This document shows, in pieces, positions 45,956-54,634 of a stretch of 64,000 nucleotides of DNA; the first letter of the stretch is position 1; the number at the start of each line of letters is the position of its first letter. Source of the DNA: Paenibacillus montanisoli (lineage in GTDB: Bacteria; Bacillota; Bacilli; Paenibacillales; Paenibacillaceae); contig NZ_QLUW01000001.1 in NCBI RefSeq assembly GCF_003268025.1, forward strand, positions 558,001-622,000. Reading direction: 5' to 3'. The notes beneath the pieces are model-generated. The model had not been told where the DNA came from. It searched no databases and worked only from the letters and a program-made list of their open reading frames with translations. Both the position numbers and the translations under genes were made by a program.

Positions 45956-46600
45956 TCACTTGTTTCCAGACATTTCCCACTCTTCGCTCACATTCTTTAA
46001 TTTCTTTGCTTCTGCATTAACTGCTTGCTGACCTTCAAGCTCAATTTTTTCAAACGCTGATGTGATATCCATTTCCCCATTAACAACTTTGTCCATGTAC
46101 TTCTGACCTACGATTTTAAATGCATTGATGATATTGAAATCAATCTGGTCATACGGATTATTACTAATCTGGGTACTCTTTTTATTATATAAAGGAGATA
46201 GGTCGTGCCCATCTATTTGTGGCAATAATTCAGAATGCGTTGGTATTCCATAATTAAGCAAGTCATCGCCATTTTGAAGATAAAAGTTTTCATTACCTAC
46301 AATAAACTCGATAAATTTCCAAGCTTCATCTTTATGAGCGGAATGAGAGGATATTCCATATATTTCATTGATTTTATAATAATCCGAATAATCACGATTT
46401 AATGAACCCACAGGTGCTGTAACAACACCCCAATCTACCTTATTTCCACCAATTTGTTTTTCAAAAACACCAAAATTAAATGCTGTTGTATACGATCCTA
46501 ATTCCATAGCTGCATTACCTGTTAGAATTGGTGCTGGTTTAAAGACTGCGCCTTTTTTAAAAGCGTTTGCAATGATCTTTCCGAATTGAATCCATTTTGA
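45956..46600 (-). pseudogene. 3' fragment of an ABC transporter solute-binding protein gene
   Basis: About 214 residues of the C-terminal half of a family 1 solute-binding protein (PAPILTGNAAMELGSYTTAF, SSHSAHKDEAWKFIEFIVG, DKVVNGEMDITSAFEKIE). The signal peptide, lipobox and N-terminal lobe are absent; upstream of about 46600 the frame runs into antisense of another gene remnant. The fragment is much more AT-rich than its surroundings. I infer a deletion that removed the 5' part. Confidence 0.8.
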
Positions 46601-46906
46601 TATAACCACGCGACATCGGGGGCGCTTAAAAACGCAATCGATTTCCTGTATAACGAATGGACCAACAAAGCGGCAGGTTTCGTAGGTTACGGCAGTCTTG
46701 GCGGAACTCGTGCCGTAGAGAACCTGCGACTGATCATGGGCGAGCTTTCGGTAGCTGACGTACGTGCACAAGTAGCTCTTTCGCTGCATAGCGATTTTGA
46801 GAACTACAGTGTGTTTAAGCCGTCTTCGCATCATGAAGCAACAGTGGCCAGCATGTTAGAACAGGTCGTTGCCTGGTCCGGCGCGCTAAAGCCGCTTAGA
46901 AAATAA
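46601..46906 (+). pseudogene. 3' fragment of an NADPH-dependent FMN reductase gene
   Basis: From 46601 the plus strand reads YNHATSGALKNAIDFLYNEW, then GFVGYGSLGGTRAVENLRL and VRAQVALSLHSDFENYSVFKP, ending in TAA at 46904-46906. This is the C-terminal half of a flavodoxin-like FMN reductase. An in-frame TGA lies directly before it (46598-46600), so the start and N-terminal FMN loop are gone. It meets the remnant of the leftward binding-protein gene at this point. Confidence 0.8.
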
Positions 46907-46925
46907 ACTGGCGGAATATGAATCG

Positions 46926-46955
46926 AAAAAAGTCCGCGTAAAAACGCGGACTTTT
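46926..46955. terminator. Bidirectional terminator
   Basis: Perfect AAAAGTCCGCGT / ACGCGGACTTTT hairpin with a four-base A loop, between the reductase remnant and the leftward phosphotransferase gene. Confidence 0.88.
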
Positions 46956-47011
46956 CGTTTGATAAGGTCGTCATGTACAATAGATTTGAAGATTCGTAAA
47001 GCCGTTCTGAT

Positions 47012-47890
47012 TTAGGATCTTTTTTGATAGTGATCGATGATGACATCGATCACCCTTTTACCCCAATTCGCCAATTCAGAGCCTTTCTCGTGCCAATCGT
47101 AAGTAATAAGGGCTTTCCACAATGCCCAGCCTCGCGCACGATCGATTACATCCTCTCCAGCATCAATGCTGTTGAGGAAAACGCTGCGGCTGCTGTCGTC
47201 AAAGAAATTCCACGCTATTACAAGATCGCTCGACGGATCGCCTGCACCCATCGTCCCAAAATCAATGACGCCGCACAACCTGCCGTTTTTTACTAGCAGA
47301 TTGCCAACGGCGACATCGCCATGAATCCAGAGCGGAGCCGCACTGTACGTTGTCGCGAGCGAAAGCTCCCATATTTCCGTTAGCAGGTTTTTGTCATAAC
47401 CCGAAATACGCTCGATAACGGACCTTGTTTGCAAATCGTAAACGGCAAGATTTCCTCCGCGGTGGAAATTTTGAACGCCTGCAGGCACGCCATTGCTTGC
47501 GTCTATGGCCTGGAGTTCTTTTAAAAAAGCCGCCAAGTCTTCCGCAAACTCGTTCATATCGCGTATATTGGCAAACGTGACCGTTTCACCTTCAATCCAT
47601 TGGTTGACCGACCAAGGAAGGGGGTATTCATCCGTTGGCTGCCCTTTCGCAAGAGGTGTAGGGATCGGTAACGAAAGATGCGGCTTGAAAACAGGAAGCC
47701 AAGTCGTCTCTTTTTCCACGGCTGAAGCGTAGCCCTCATTGCTTGGCAAGCGAACGGTCATGTCGCTGCCCAACCGATACGTGCGGTTATCATGACCGCT
47801 TTTCTCGACAGGTTTTACCTCGAGATGCTTCCAATGGGGGAATTGGCTGTCAATTAATCCGCGTACGAGTTCTGTTGTTATGTTTATCAA
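47012..47890 (-). CDS. Aminoglycoside phosphotransferase-like kinase
   Basis: A 292-residue protein of the APH/choline kinase fold: SGHDNRTYRLGSDMTVRLPS near the start, catalytic loop WIHGDVAVGNLLV and metal-binding VIDFGTMGAGDPSSDL. It phosphorylates a hydroxyl of an aminoglycoside, macrolide or metabolite; which one is not readable. The start is probably TTG 47890, eight bases after GGAG; the in-frame GTG at 47899 overlaps that site. It has no close partner genes. Confidence 0.83.
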   Translation of the reverse strand: MINITTELVRGLIDSQFPHWKHLEVKPVEKSGHDNRTYRLGSDMTVRLPSNEGYASAVEKETTWLPVFKPHLSLPIPTPLAKGQPTDEYPLPWSVNQWIEGETVTFANIRDMNEFAEDLAAFLKELQAIDASNGVPAGVQNFHRGGNLAVYDLQTRSVIERISGYDKNLLTEIWELSLATTYSAAPLWIHGDVAVGNLLVKNGRLCGVIDFGTMGAGDPSSDLVIAWNFFDDSSRSVFLNSIDAGEDVIDRARGWALWKALITYDWHEKGSELANWGKRVIDVIIDHYQKRS

Positions 47891-48133
47891 GTTTGTCACT
47901 CCTTCTCAAGCGATCATACATCCATTTTACATAATAGCATGAGTCAAAAGAAAAGCTGTTGGTCGAATTTAGTTCAAAACGAAAATTACCAAATCGGTAA
48001 GGCTTTTTGAACGTGTTGCTAAAAGTTGACAAAATCCCCCGCCGAATAGCGAGATTCTTGATGCAGAGTTTATGGGTAATAGAACGATAGGATTAAGAAT
48101 TCTACAGTTTAGGAAGAAATGGGAGGTGCAGGC

Positions 48134-48757
48134 GTGGATAAGTCTTTAATCACGGAAATTGAAATGATTAAAGAAAAAGAGTCATTTTATAAGGTATTTT
48201 CCGTTTTCATCGGTGAAATTGACCTAATTGAGAGAACACGTGGGAAGCTGAACGATTTTCAGCTTATTCAAGCTATATACCACGCTAAAGATACGACGGG
48301 GATTCTGGGCTGGGATCGCAGACAAACGATAAATTCGATTTTTGAAAAGTATATGCATATCTATCGGGCATATGGGCGGGATGAGGCGGATGATTGGGTA
48401 GAAGACACCTTCGGGTTCCGCATTGAAAGGACCATTGGAGCAGAGCCTGAAGTGCCTTCGACAATATCTTCAAAAGTGCCTTCGACAGTATCTTCAAAAG
48501 TGCCTTCAACAGTGCCTTCAACAGTGTCCTCAACATCACCTTCAGCAGAAATTTCAGGAGTACCTTCAGAAGTACCTTCAAGTGTGCCTTCTGAACGGCC
48601 TGACACAGGGAATGGCCTGTCCGTTGAAGACGCAAACAGCGGCGATTATAGTCAAGCAGAACTCAGAATTAAGGAACTCTCGCATCAAATCATGGAGAAG
48701 GAGTCTGAGCTGCTGCAGCTCTACCGAGAGTTTTATTTCTTGCAACAAGAATCGTGA
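48134..48757 (+). CDS. Unknown protein with VPST-type repeat linker
   Basis: About 207 residues. The N-terminal ~100 residues look folded and helical (EIEMIKEKESFYKVFSVFIGEI, LIQAIYHAKDTTGILGWDRR). Residues ~105-155 are a low-complexity linker of VPSTVSS/VPSE repeats. The last ~45 residues form a coiled coil (AELRIKELSHQIMEKESELLQL). GTG 48134 follows GGGAGG by seven bases. I do not recognise a family. A terminator follows immediately. Confidence 0.65.
   Translation: MDKSLITEIEMIKEKESFYKVFSVFIGEIDLIERTRGKLNDFQLIQAIYHAKDTTGILGWDRRQTINSIFEKYMHIYRAYGRDEADDWVEDTFGFRIERTIGAEPEVPSTISSKVPSTVSSKVPSTVPSTVSSTSPSAEISGVPSEVPSSVPSERPDTGNGLSVEDANSGDYSQAELRIKELSHQIMEKESELLQLYREFYFLQQES
48451..48600 (+). 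repeat. Short tandem repeats encoding the VPST linker
   Basis: Imperfect repeats of AGTGCCTTC-ACAGTATCTTC type (12- and 24-base periods) encode VPSTVSSK, VPSTVPST and VPSEVPSS. Periods are multiples of three, so length changes keep the frame. Confidence 0.75.
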
Positions 48758-48764
48758 TCCCCGA

Positions 48765-48794
48765 AAAGTCCGTGCTATTAGCGGGCTTTTTTTT
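48765..48794 (+). terminator. Terminator after the VPST-repeat gene
   Basis: AAAGTCCG and CGGGCTTT form eight pairs (one G-U) around a nine-base loop, followed by a T-run. Confidence 0.75.
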
Positions 48795-48870
48795 ATTTTG
48801 CATGACCAGCAGGATTATTCAAGGCGTTGTTCGAAGTCATGTACCATCATAGCGAGAGTAGGCGAATTCG

Positions 48871-49518
48871 ATGAACAGAGTCCTATTAACCGGCTTCGAT
48901 CCTTTTGGAGGGGAAGCCATCAATCCCGCATGGGAGGCGGTCAGTCGTTTTCAACACAAGGCGTGCGACGGGTTTATGGTGGAGGTCAGACAAATCCCTA
49001 CGGTGTTTAATACCTCGATTCAAACGCTAAGACAGGCGATTTTGGACGTGAAGCCGGATGTCGTCATTTGTGTAGGACAAGCCGGCGGACGGAGCGATAT
49101 TGCAGTCGAACGGGTGGCGATCAATATGAACGATGCCCGGATCCCCGACAATGAAGGGAATCAGCCGATCGATGAGCCTATAGCCGCGGATGGTCCGGCG
49201 GCTTACTGGTCAACGCTGCCGGTCAAGGCGATCACGGCACAGCTGCGAAGCGCGGGAATACCGGCTTCTGTTTCGCATACCGCAGGTACGTTTGTATGCA
49301 ATCATCTCTTCTACGGACTTCAACATCTGATTGCGACAGAGTTTCCGTCCGTCAAAGGCGGCTTTATCCATATCCCTTATCTGCCTTCGCAAACCGTCAA
49401 TAAACCCAATGTGCCGAGCATGAACCTGGAGACGATGGTGCAAGCCTTGGATATTGCCGTCACGACAAGCGTGCTGAGCGGGACGGACATCACCGCTGTC
49501 GAAGGTCAGTTATTTTAA
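48871..49518 (+). CDS. pcp: Pyrrolidone-carboxylate peptidase (pyroglutamyl peptidase I)
   Basis: Removes N-terminal pyroglutamate from peptides in the cytosol. The 215-residue length is normal and the triad is in place: Glu80 (AVERVAIN), Cys143 (GTFVCNH) and His167 (GFIHIPY). MNRVLLTGFDPFGGEAINPAWE is the family's usual start. The ribosome binding site is weak (GAGAG). A 32-base gap leads to the next gene, so they may be co-transcribed. Confidence 0.95.
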   Translation: MNRVLLTGFDPFGGEAINPAWEAVSRFQHKACDGFMVEVRQIPTVFNTSIQTLRQAILDVKPDVVICVGQAGGRSDIAVERVAINMNDARIPDNEGNQPIDEPIAADGPAAYWSTLPVKAITAQLRSAGIPASVSHTAGTFVCNHLFYGLQHLIATEFPSVKGGFIHIPYLPSQTVNKPNVPSMNLETMVQALDIAVTTSVLSGTDITAVEGQLF

Positions 49519-49550
49519 GTAAAGTTCACGGACGCGAAAGGAGCTAAAGA

Positions 49551-51455
49551 GTGATGGTAAGCAATGAACGGGAACTCTCGATGCTGCGATACGGCTCTGC
49601 CGATCCGCTGCCTGAGCGGCGGCTATTGAAAGCAGGACCGTTAACGGCGGTGCTGGAAGAAGGCGGGCTGCGGTATATCCGCTATCGCGGCCAAGAAATC
49701 GTGCGCGGGATCTATGCCGCGGTTCGGGACCGAAACTGGGGGACGATCAAGCCGGTCTTCCGGGAATTTGACGTGTCCTCCGGCGAGCATAGCTTCGAGG
49801 TGTGGTTCGTGGCGGAGCATCGGCAAGGTGGCATTGATTTTGTTTGGGAAGGCCGTATCACCGGCTCTGAGGAAGGGACGATTGCGTTTACGTTTGACGG
49901 CGAGGCGCGATCGGCGTTTCTGCGTAACCGGATCGGCTTCTGCGTGCTTCATCCATCTGATCTAGCCGGCCGCAAAGTGGAAGTAGAGACCGCTGGCGGC
50001 GTCCTGGCAGGGTCGTTTCCGGACCGCATATCCCCGCATCAGCCGTTCATGGACATGGAGGCGATTCGCCACGAGCTGACGCCGGAACTGGCTTGCGAGC
50101 TGCGGTTCAGCGGCGATTTGTTCGAAATGGAGGATCAGCGCAATTGGACGGATGCTTCGTTCAAAACCTACTGTACGCCGCTTCGCCTCCCGTACCCGGT
50201 GGAGATTGCCGAAGGCCAGCGTGTTCGACAAGGCGTCACGTTAACGCTGCTAGGCAAGCATGCGGATGAGGGCGACGCAGCCGCCGCGGGTGCGGGCGAT
50301 GAGCTCGCCATAGAGCTGCACGATCGGGCTGTCGGCCGCGTGCCTGAGCTTGGCCTAGGCGCTGCGCCTCGCTCGCGCTTGTCGGACGCGGAGCTAGCCG
50401 AGCTTCGGCTGCTTGAGCTGACCTTCCTGCGAGCTATCGTCCGTCTGTCCGATCCGGACTGGAAGCAGGAGCTCGCGAACGCGGCAGCGGCGGCGGCCGT
50501 TCTCGGCGCGCGCTTAGAGCTGGAAGCCGTTGTCCCAGTAGTCGGCACGCAGCAGGAGCTGCTGGAGCTGCTCGTAAAAGCTGTCACTGAGGTGGAGCCT
50601 CTAGTAGACACGGTGTTTCTGTTTCCCTCGGAAGGCTATGTAAGCAGCGGCGAGCTGTCGGCTGCGCTTATAAGGCTGCGTGATGCCGCAGGGCTCTCCT
50701 TCCGCGTCGGCGGCGGTACGCGCGCCTACTTCGCGGAACTGAACCGAGCCGTGCTGCCGCTTGCGGAGTTGGAAGCGGCGATGTACACGATCAATCCGCA
50801 GGTGCACGCGTTCGACATCGCCTCCATTGCGGAGACCGCTTCCGCGCAGGGAGACACCGTGCGCAGCGCGCGCGCAGTCGTGCCCGGTCTGCCTCTCAGC
50901 GTAGGGCCGATTACGTTCAAGCCGCGGCTGAACCCGAATGCGACCAGCGAAGAAGGCAGGCGCAGGTCGGAGGACCGCGCCAACCATACGGACGCGCGCC
51001 AGCGGTCCTTGTTCGGAGCGGGCTGGCTGCTAGGCAGCCTGCGAAGCTTGTCGGAAGCCGGTGCCGAGCGGGCTTGCTATCTGGAGACGGTGGGTCCTCT
51101 CGGCGCTAGGGACAGCGGCGATAACGGTGTGCTTTACCCGCTCTATCATGTATTGGCTGCCGCCGGCAAGCTGCAAGGCGCGGAAGTGCTGGACTGCCGC
51201 GTCTCCGATCGCTTGTCCTTCGACGCGATGGCCATCCGAGGGCGTGACGGCAAGCTGTCGCTGCTCGCCGCCAACTATACAAACGAGACGATCCGGGTAC
51301 GCGTACGGTCGCCTTTCTTCCAGCCGAGCAGGCTGCGCCTTCTGGACGAGCGCTCGGCGCCGATGCTTGCGCACGCGGAATATCCCGCGCCGCCTTGGCA
51401 GGATGGCTCGTTCGAGCTGGAGCTGTTGCCTTACGCGGTTGCGGTGGTGAGCTGA
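49551..51455 (+). CDS. D-apionate lactonase-like protein
   Basis: A 634-residue protein resembling the ApnL group: N-terminal beta-sandwich part (RYIRYRGQEIVRGIYAAVRDRNWGT, IGFCVLHP, RISPHQPFMDMEAI, MEDQRNWTDASFKTYCTPL), a TIM-barrel-like middle with the conserved INPQVHAFD segment, and a C-terminal beta domain. Characterised members hydrolyse D-apionolactone in apiose catabolism. No other apiose genes are nearby, so the substrate is uncertain. GTG 49551 lies seven bases after AAAGGAG; ATG 49554 is equally possible. Confidence 0.68.
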   Translation: MMVSNERELSMLRYGSADPLPERRLLKAGPLTAVLEEGGLRYIRYRGQEIVRGIYAAVRDRNWGTIKPVFREFDVSSGEHSFEVWFVAEHRQGGIDFVWEGRITGSEEGTIAFTFDGEARSAFLRNRIGFCVLHPSDLAGRKVEVETAGGVLAGSFPDRISPHQPFMDMEAIRHELTPELACELRFSGDLFEMEDQRNWTDASFKTYCTPLRLPYPVEIAEGQRVRQGVTLTLLGKHADEGDAAAAGAGDELAIELHDRAVGRVPELGLGAAPRSRLSDAELAELRLLELTFLRAIVRLSDPDWKQELANAAAAAAVLGARLELEAVVPVVGTQQELLELLVKAVTEVEPLVDTVFLFPSEGYVSSGELSAALIRLRDAAGLSFRVGGGTRAYFAELNRAVLPLAELEAAMYTINPQVHAFDIASIAETASAQGDTVRSARAVVPGLPLSVGPITFKPRLNPNATSEEGRRRSEDRANHTDARQRSLFGAGWLLGSLRSLSEAGAERACYLETVGPLGARDSGDNGVLYPLYHVLAAAGKLQGAEVLDCRVSDRLSFDAMAIRGRDGKLSLLAANYTNETIRVRVRSPFFQPSRLRLLDERSAPMLAHAEYPAPPWQDGSFELELLPYAVAVVS

Positions 51456-51501
51456 GCATCCGAGCAGGCTGCCGCCTCACAGACTTGGAAGACACGATAA
51501 A

Positions 51502-51524
51502 AAAGCCGCGTATATCGCGGCTTT
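51502..51524 (+). terminator. Hairpin after the lactonase-like gene (first copy)
   Basis: AAAGCCGCG / CGCGGCTTT around TATAT, with only a short T-run. The same hairpin recurs at 51998. A second hairpin (AAGGAGCGGCCC/GGGTCGTTCCTT) follows at 51527-51553. Confidence 0.6.
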
Positions 51525-51650
51525 AGAAGGAGCGGCCCGCAGGGTCGTTCCTTCAGATTGTATTGAATCCCACCATCGTTTAATTGGCAGGCTTGTCGAC
51601 TTCTATATGGATAGCGTGTGAGCGGTAGCATGAGAAAGCGCCCGAAAATT

Positions 51651-51835
51651 CTAACGGTTGCTCCATTGCTTATTTGCAAAATAATAGCCTTTCTTTAACT
51701 CTAACGGTCCCCAGAGGCGTTATTTGGCCCGAATCGGATGAATTCGCTGCCCCAATCGCCAAATAGCGTTGCTGAGAACCGTTAGCCTTTCAAAAGGGCC
51801 ATTTGAAGCTAAATAGCGTACGTGGCAACCGTTAG
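51651..51835. repeat. Palindromic intergenic repeat cluster
   Basis: Within the 584-base geneless stretch 51456-52039, CTAACGGT occurs at 51651 and 51711, and its complement ACCGTTAG at 51778 and 51828. Between them GCGTTATTTGGC (from 51718) is mirrored by GCCAAATAGCG (from 51758), and TTTGAAGCTAAATAGCGTACG carries a further related copy. The whole is an imperfect palindrome of about 185 bases. No open frame with a ribosome binding site lies in it. Function unknown. Confidence 0.65.
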
Positions 51836-51997
51836 CGTATGCGCGGCAGCATAAGGGCGCGGCTGCATGAGGCACATTTTCGATTCTCGAAGTCATTCAA
51901 GATGTGGATGGTTCCACGTTAGATATCGACAAACAAGCTTGATGCCAGTCAAACATCCGGACTCGCGATTGATCTTAATTCCTTTTTCGCCAGCCTG

Positions 51998-52023
51998 AAG
52001 CCGCGTATATCGCGGCTTTTTTT
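51998..52023 (+). terminator. Second copy of the CGCGGCTT hairpin, with T-run
   Basis: AAGCCGCG-TATAT-CGCGGCTT followed by seven T residues: a functional-looking rightward terminator with no rightward gene directly before it. The core is identical to the hairpin at 51502-51524. Confidence 0.65.
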
Positions 52024-52039
52024 AATAGGCAAACAGAAG

Positions 52040-52930
52040 TTAGCGCAAGGGCGAAACCAACCGCTTCTCGAGGCGGGCAGCGACGCTTTCCAATTCATTC
52101 TGCGTCTGCAGCAAACCGATAAGAGCGCGAACGAGCACGGGACGCGGCGCTTCTGCTTCCGTCTCATCTTGAAGCAGCTGCGCTGCCTCGTGAAGCTCCG
52201 TTTTGCGGGCGCTCGTCACTTGCAGCTCTTGAATGGTCTCTATCAAGCGTGCCAGCAAGTCTTCAACCGACTCTTGCGCCGTGAGACGCACGCCTTCCAT
52301 CCCGCAATCGACGAATTTGGTCATGACTTCGAGGTCAAGAATCGGTTCGGGGGCTGTGCGGATTATACCTGCCGCCATCTCATCCGTCCGGTCCACGACA
52401 AACGCCGCCATGCTGCCGTAATCGACATCGTGTCCGAGCAACGCCGTGACGACCAAGTATTCTTTCAAAATGCCGACATACAGCGCGACCAGATCCCATT
52501 TGTTCGGTTCTATGGCCGGCCCATAAGCGCGGACGATGCAATCTTCATAATAGACAAGAAGCTCGGCGCGCAGCTGATTAGAGAACTTCGTGAATGCGCT
52601 GTCCGGGTTCATCGGCAGTTCATAAAACTGCTGGATGCTAGTTTTCAATTCCGAGAAATACAAAATCTGGTTCAATGTTTCGCGAACGAACCGTTCTTTA
52701 GGCGTTAGGACAGGATCGGCTTTGATCCGTTCCGCTTCTTCGTGCATCGCTTGAAAGAGCTGCTTGTACACTTCGACGAACAAATCTTCCTTGGACGTGA
52801 AGAATTTGTAAACGGAGCCCTTAGCAATGCCGCAATCGTTCGCGATATCTTGGATCGAAGTCGCCGCATAACCTCTTTCCGCGAAAAACTTCATGGCGGA
52901 CTCGACGATTTTCTGTTTCTGCAAGCTCAT
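52040..52930 (-). CDS. TetR-family transcriptional regulator
   Basis: A 296-residue repressor, longer than the usual ~200. Residues ~5-50 are the TetR helix-turn-helix (KIVESAMKFFAERGYAATSIQDIANDCGIAKGSVYKFFTSKEDLF); the rest is the ligand and dimer domain, with an extra helical C-terminal part (ELHEAAQLLQDETEAE). GAGGT precedes ATG 52930. It is divergent from a drug-efflux MFS gene with a palindrome in between, so it very likely represses that gene and itself. Confidence 0.9.
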   Translation of the reverse strand: MSLQKQKIVESAMKFFAERGYAATSIQDIANDCGIAKGSVYKFFTSKEDLFVEVYKQLFQAMHEEAERIKADPVLTPKERFVRETLNQILYFSELKTSIQQFYELPMNPDSAFTKFSNQLRAELLVYYEDCIVRAYGPAIEPNKWDLVALYVGILKEYLVVTALLGHDVDYGSMAAFVVDRTDEMAAGIIRTAPEPILDLEVMTKFVDCGMEGVRLTAQESVEDLLARLIETIQELQVTSARKTELHEAAQLLQDETEAEAPRPVLVRALIGLLQTQNELESVAARLEKRLVSPLR

Positions 52931-52953
52931 CGGATTACCTCATTCCAGGGGGA

Positions 52954-53011
52954 TTGACAAATAGGCGTACTATGATGACAATATTATAGTATGTGACTTA
53001 TCGGTTTTCAA
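52954..53011. promoter_or_regulatory. Divergent promoters and TetR-type operator
   Basis: Leftward: TTGAAA (53011-53006), 17 bases, TATAAT (52988-52983). Rightward: TTGACA 52954-52959 with GACAAT 52977-52982. The inverted repeat TACTAT (52968-52973) / ATAGTA (52986-52991), 24 bases across, covers both -10 regions, as expected for a TetR operator. Confidence 0.65.
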
Positions 53012-53054
53012 TAAAACCTGAAGGTCACAATTTATGTGGAGAGAAGGTCTTAAG

Positions 53055-54530
53055 ATGTCATCGAAAGCAGAAACGTCTCCGGCATCCGAGTTTTCGATCA
53101 AAAGCATCATCGCCCCGCTTATGGCTGTCATTGTCGGCATGATTATGGTTATTCTGGACAGCACCGTCGTAAACGTCGCGCTGGCGAAGTTCCAATCGGA
53201 GTTTGACGCCACATTGAACACCGTGCAATGGACGTTCACCGGCTACACGTTGGCGCTGTCCGCCGTCATTCCGCTTGCGGGCTGGCTGACGGACAAATTC
53301 GGAACCAAACGCATTTTCCTTATAACGATCGCATTGTTCACGGCCGGTTCCGTGCTTTGCGCAGCCGCGCAAACGATCGAGCAGCTGATTATTTACCGCG
53401 TCATTCAGGGCCTCGGCGGCGGCATGGTCGCGCCGATCGGCATGGCGATCATCTTCCGTCTCGCTCCGGCCGAGAACCGCGGATCGGTCATGGGCATGCT
53501 CGGCATCCCAATGCTGCTGGCGCCCGCACTCGGCCCGATCCTGTCGGGCTGGCTAATCGACGCCGTCACTTGGCAATGGATTTTCCTGATTAACCTGCCG
53601 ATCGGCATTATCGCGATCATAGTCGGCCTGAAATACTTGCCGCAGAACGAGCAAGGCAAACCGCCTAGACTGGATGTGCTCGGCATGATCCTGGCGCCAA
53701 TAGCGTTTGCAGCGCTCGCTTACGGCGTTAGCGAAGGCGGCCGCACGAGCTGGACGGCGGACAACACGCTTTGGGGCTTAATCGGCGGCGGCATCGCCCT
53801 GATCCTGCTCATCATTGTGGAGCTTACCCATAAGCAGCCGCTGCTGGAATTGCGCGTTTTCCGTTCGTCCGACTTCACCCGGGGAACGATTCTCGTATGG
53901 ATCGTGCAAATCGCCCTGTTCGGCGCCATGATCCTCATGCCGGTATTCCTGCAAGAAATCAAAGGCTACTCGGCGCTGGATACCGGCGTCATCATGCTCC
54001 CTCAAGCGATAGGCACGATGTTCTTCATGCCCATTGGCGGCAAGCTGTTCGATAAAATCGGAGCTAGACCGCTCGCCATCGGAGGCCTCGGTCTAGTCGC
54101 GATTGCGCTGTTCATGCTGACCTACATCGATCTGAGCACGAAGCTAATCCTGATTCTCGTGCCGCTGTTCATCATCGGCTCGGGAATGGGCCTGTCGATG
54201 ATGGCGCTCAACACGCACGTCCTCAACTCTGCGCCTCGCCATCTCGTCTCGCGCGTAACGCCGCTGACGACGGCCGCGCAGCAAGTCGTAACGTCATTCG
54301 CCGTCGCCGGATTAACGGGATACATGACGACGCGCATCACCGATCATATGGCAGCAAACGGCGGCACCCCGCTGAACGCCGCCATCGGCGCGTACAGCGA
54401 TACCTTCATGCTCTCGTTCGGCTTGACGCTCTTCGGAATTCTGTTCAGCTTCATTTTACGAAAGCCGAAGCCGCAGCCGGAAATCGAAGGCGTCGAAAAA
54501 GCGGATCCGACCATGATGATGGGCCACTAG
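53055..54530 (+). CDS. MFS drug:H+ antiporter, DHA2 (EmrB/QacA) type
   Basis: A 491-residue membrane transporter with about 14 helices. Motif D1 appears as VILDSTVVNVAL, motif A as GWLTDKFGTKRIF, and motif C, typical of antiporters, as GIPMLLAPALGPILSGW. Such pumps export lipophilic drugs or antibiotics. ATG 53055 is used because GAGAAGG lies upstream and the sequence matches the family from there; the frame opens at 53034. A perfect 36-base palindromic terminator follows. Confidence 0.92.
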   Translation: MSSKAETSPASEFSIKSIIAPLMAVIVGMIMVILDSTVVNVALAKFQSEFDATLNTVQWTFTGYTLALSAVIPLAGWLTDKFGTKRIFLITIALFTAGSVLCAAAQTIEQLIIYRVIQGLGGGMVAPIGMAIIFRLAPAENRGSVMGMLGIPMLLAPALGPILSGWLIDAVTWQWIFLINLPIGIIAIIVGLKYLPQNEQGKPPRLDVLGMILAPIAFAALAYGVSEGGRTSWTADNTLWGLIGGGIALILLIIVELTHKQPLLELRVFRSSDFTRGTILVWIVQIALFGAMILMPVFLQEIKGYSALDTGVIMLPQAIGTMFFMPIGGKLFDKIGARPLAIGGLGLVAIALFMLTYIDLSTKLILILVPLFIIGSGMGLSMMALNTHVLNSAPRHLVSRVTPLTTAAQQVVTSFAVAGLTGYMTTRITDHMAANGGTPLNAAIGAYSDTFMLSFGLTLFGILFSFILRKPKPQPEIEGVEKADPTMMMGH

Positions 54531-54545
54531 CGCCGACGCGCATCA

Positions 54546-54591
54546 AAAGAGCCAAAGACCGGAAGCGATCGCTTCCGGTCTTTGGCTTTTT
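54546..54591. terminator. Terminator of the MFS gene
   Basis: Perfect palindrome at 54551-54586 (GCCAAAGACCGGAAGCGA and its complement), preceded by A residues and followed by a T-run. Confidence 0.92.
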
Positions 54592-54634
54592 CGATTGAAA
54601 TTGGGCGCCGTTTCATGAAATGTAAAAATTGTGC

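Noticed and set aside
45956-46834. A single 292-residue minus-strand protein
   Set aside because: The first ~78 residues are antisense of the FMN reductase remnant; only the part from about 46600 down is homologous to binding proteins.
48285-48635. Leucine/lysine-rich minus-strand frame opposite the VPST repeats
   Set aside because: Repeat-driven antisense frame (LLKALLK pattern) with no ribosome binding site.
50168-50611. Long minus-strand frames within the lactonase-like gene
   Set aside because: They arise from high GC content opposite a well-supported gene and have no translation signals.
51456-52039. CRISPR array or insertion sequence in the repeat-rich spacer
   Set aside because: Repeats are few, inverted and unevenly spaced, and there is no transposase frame or target-site duplication.
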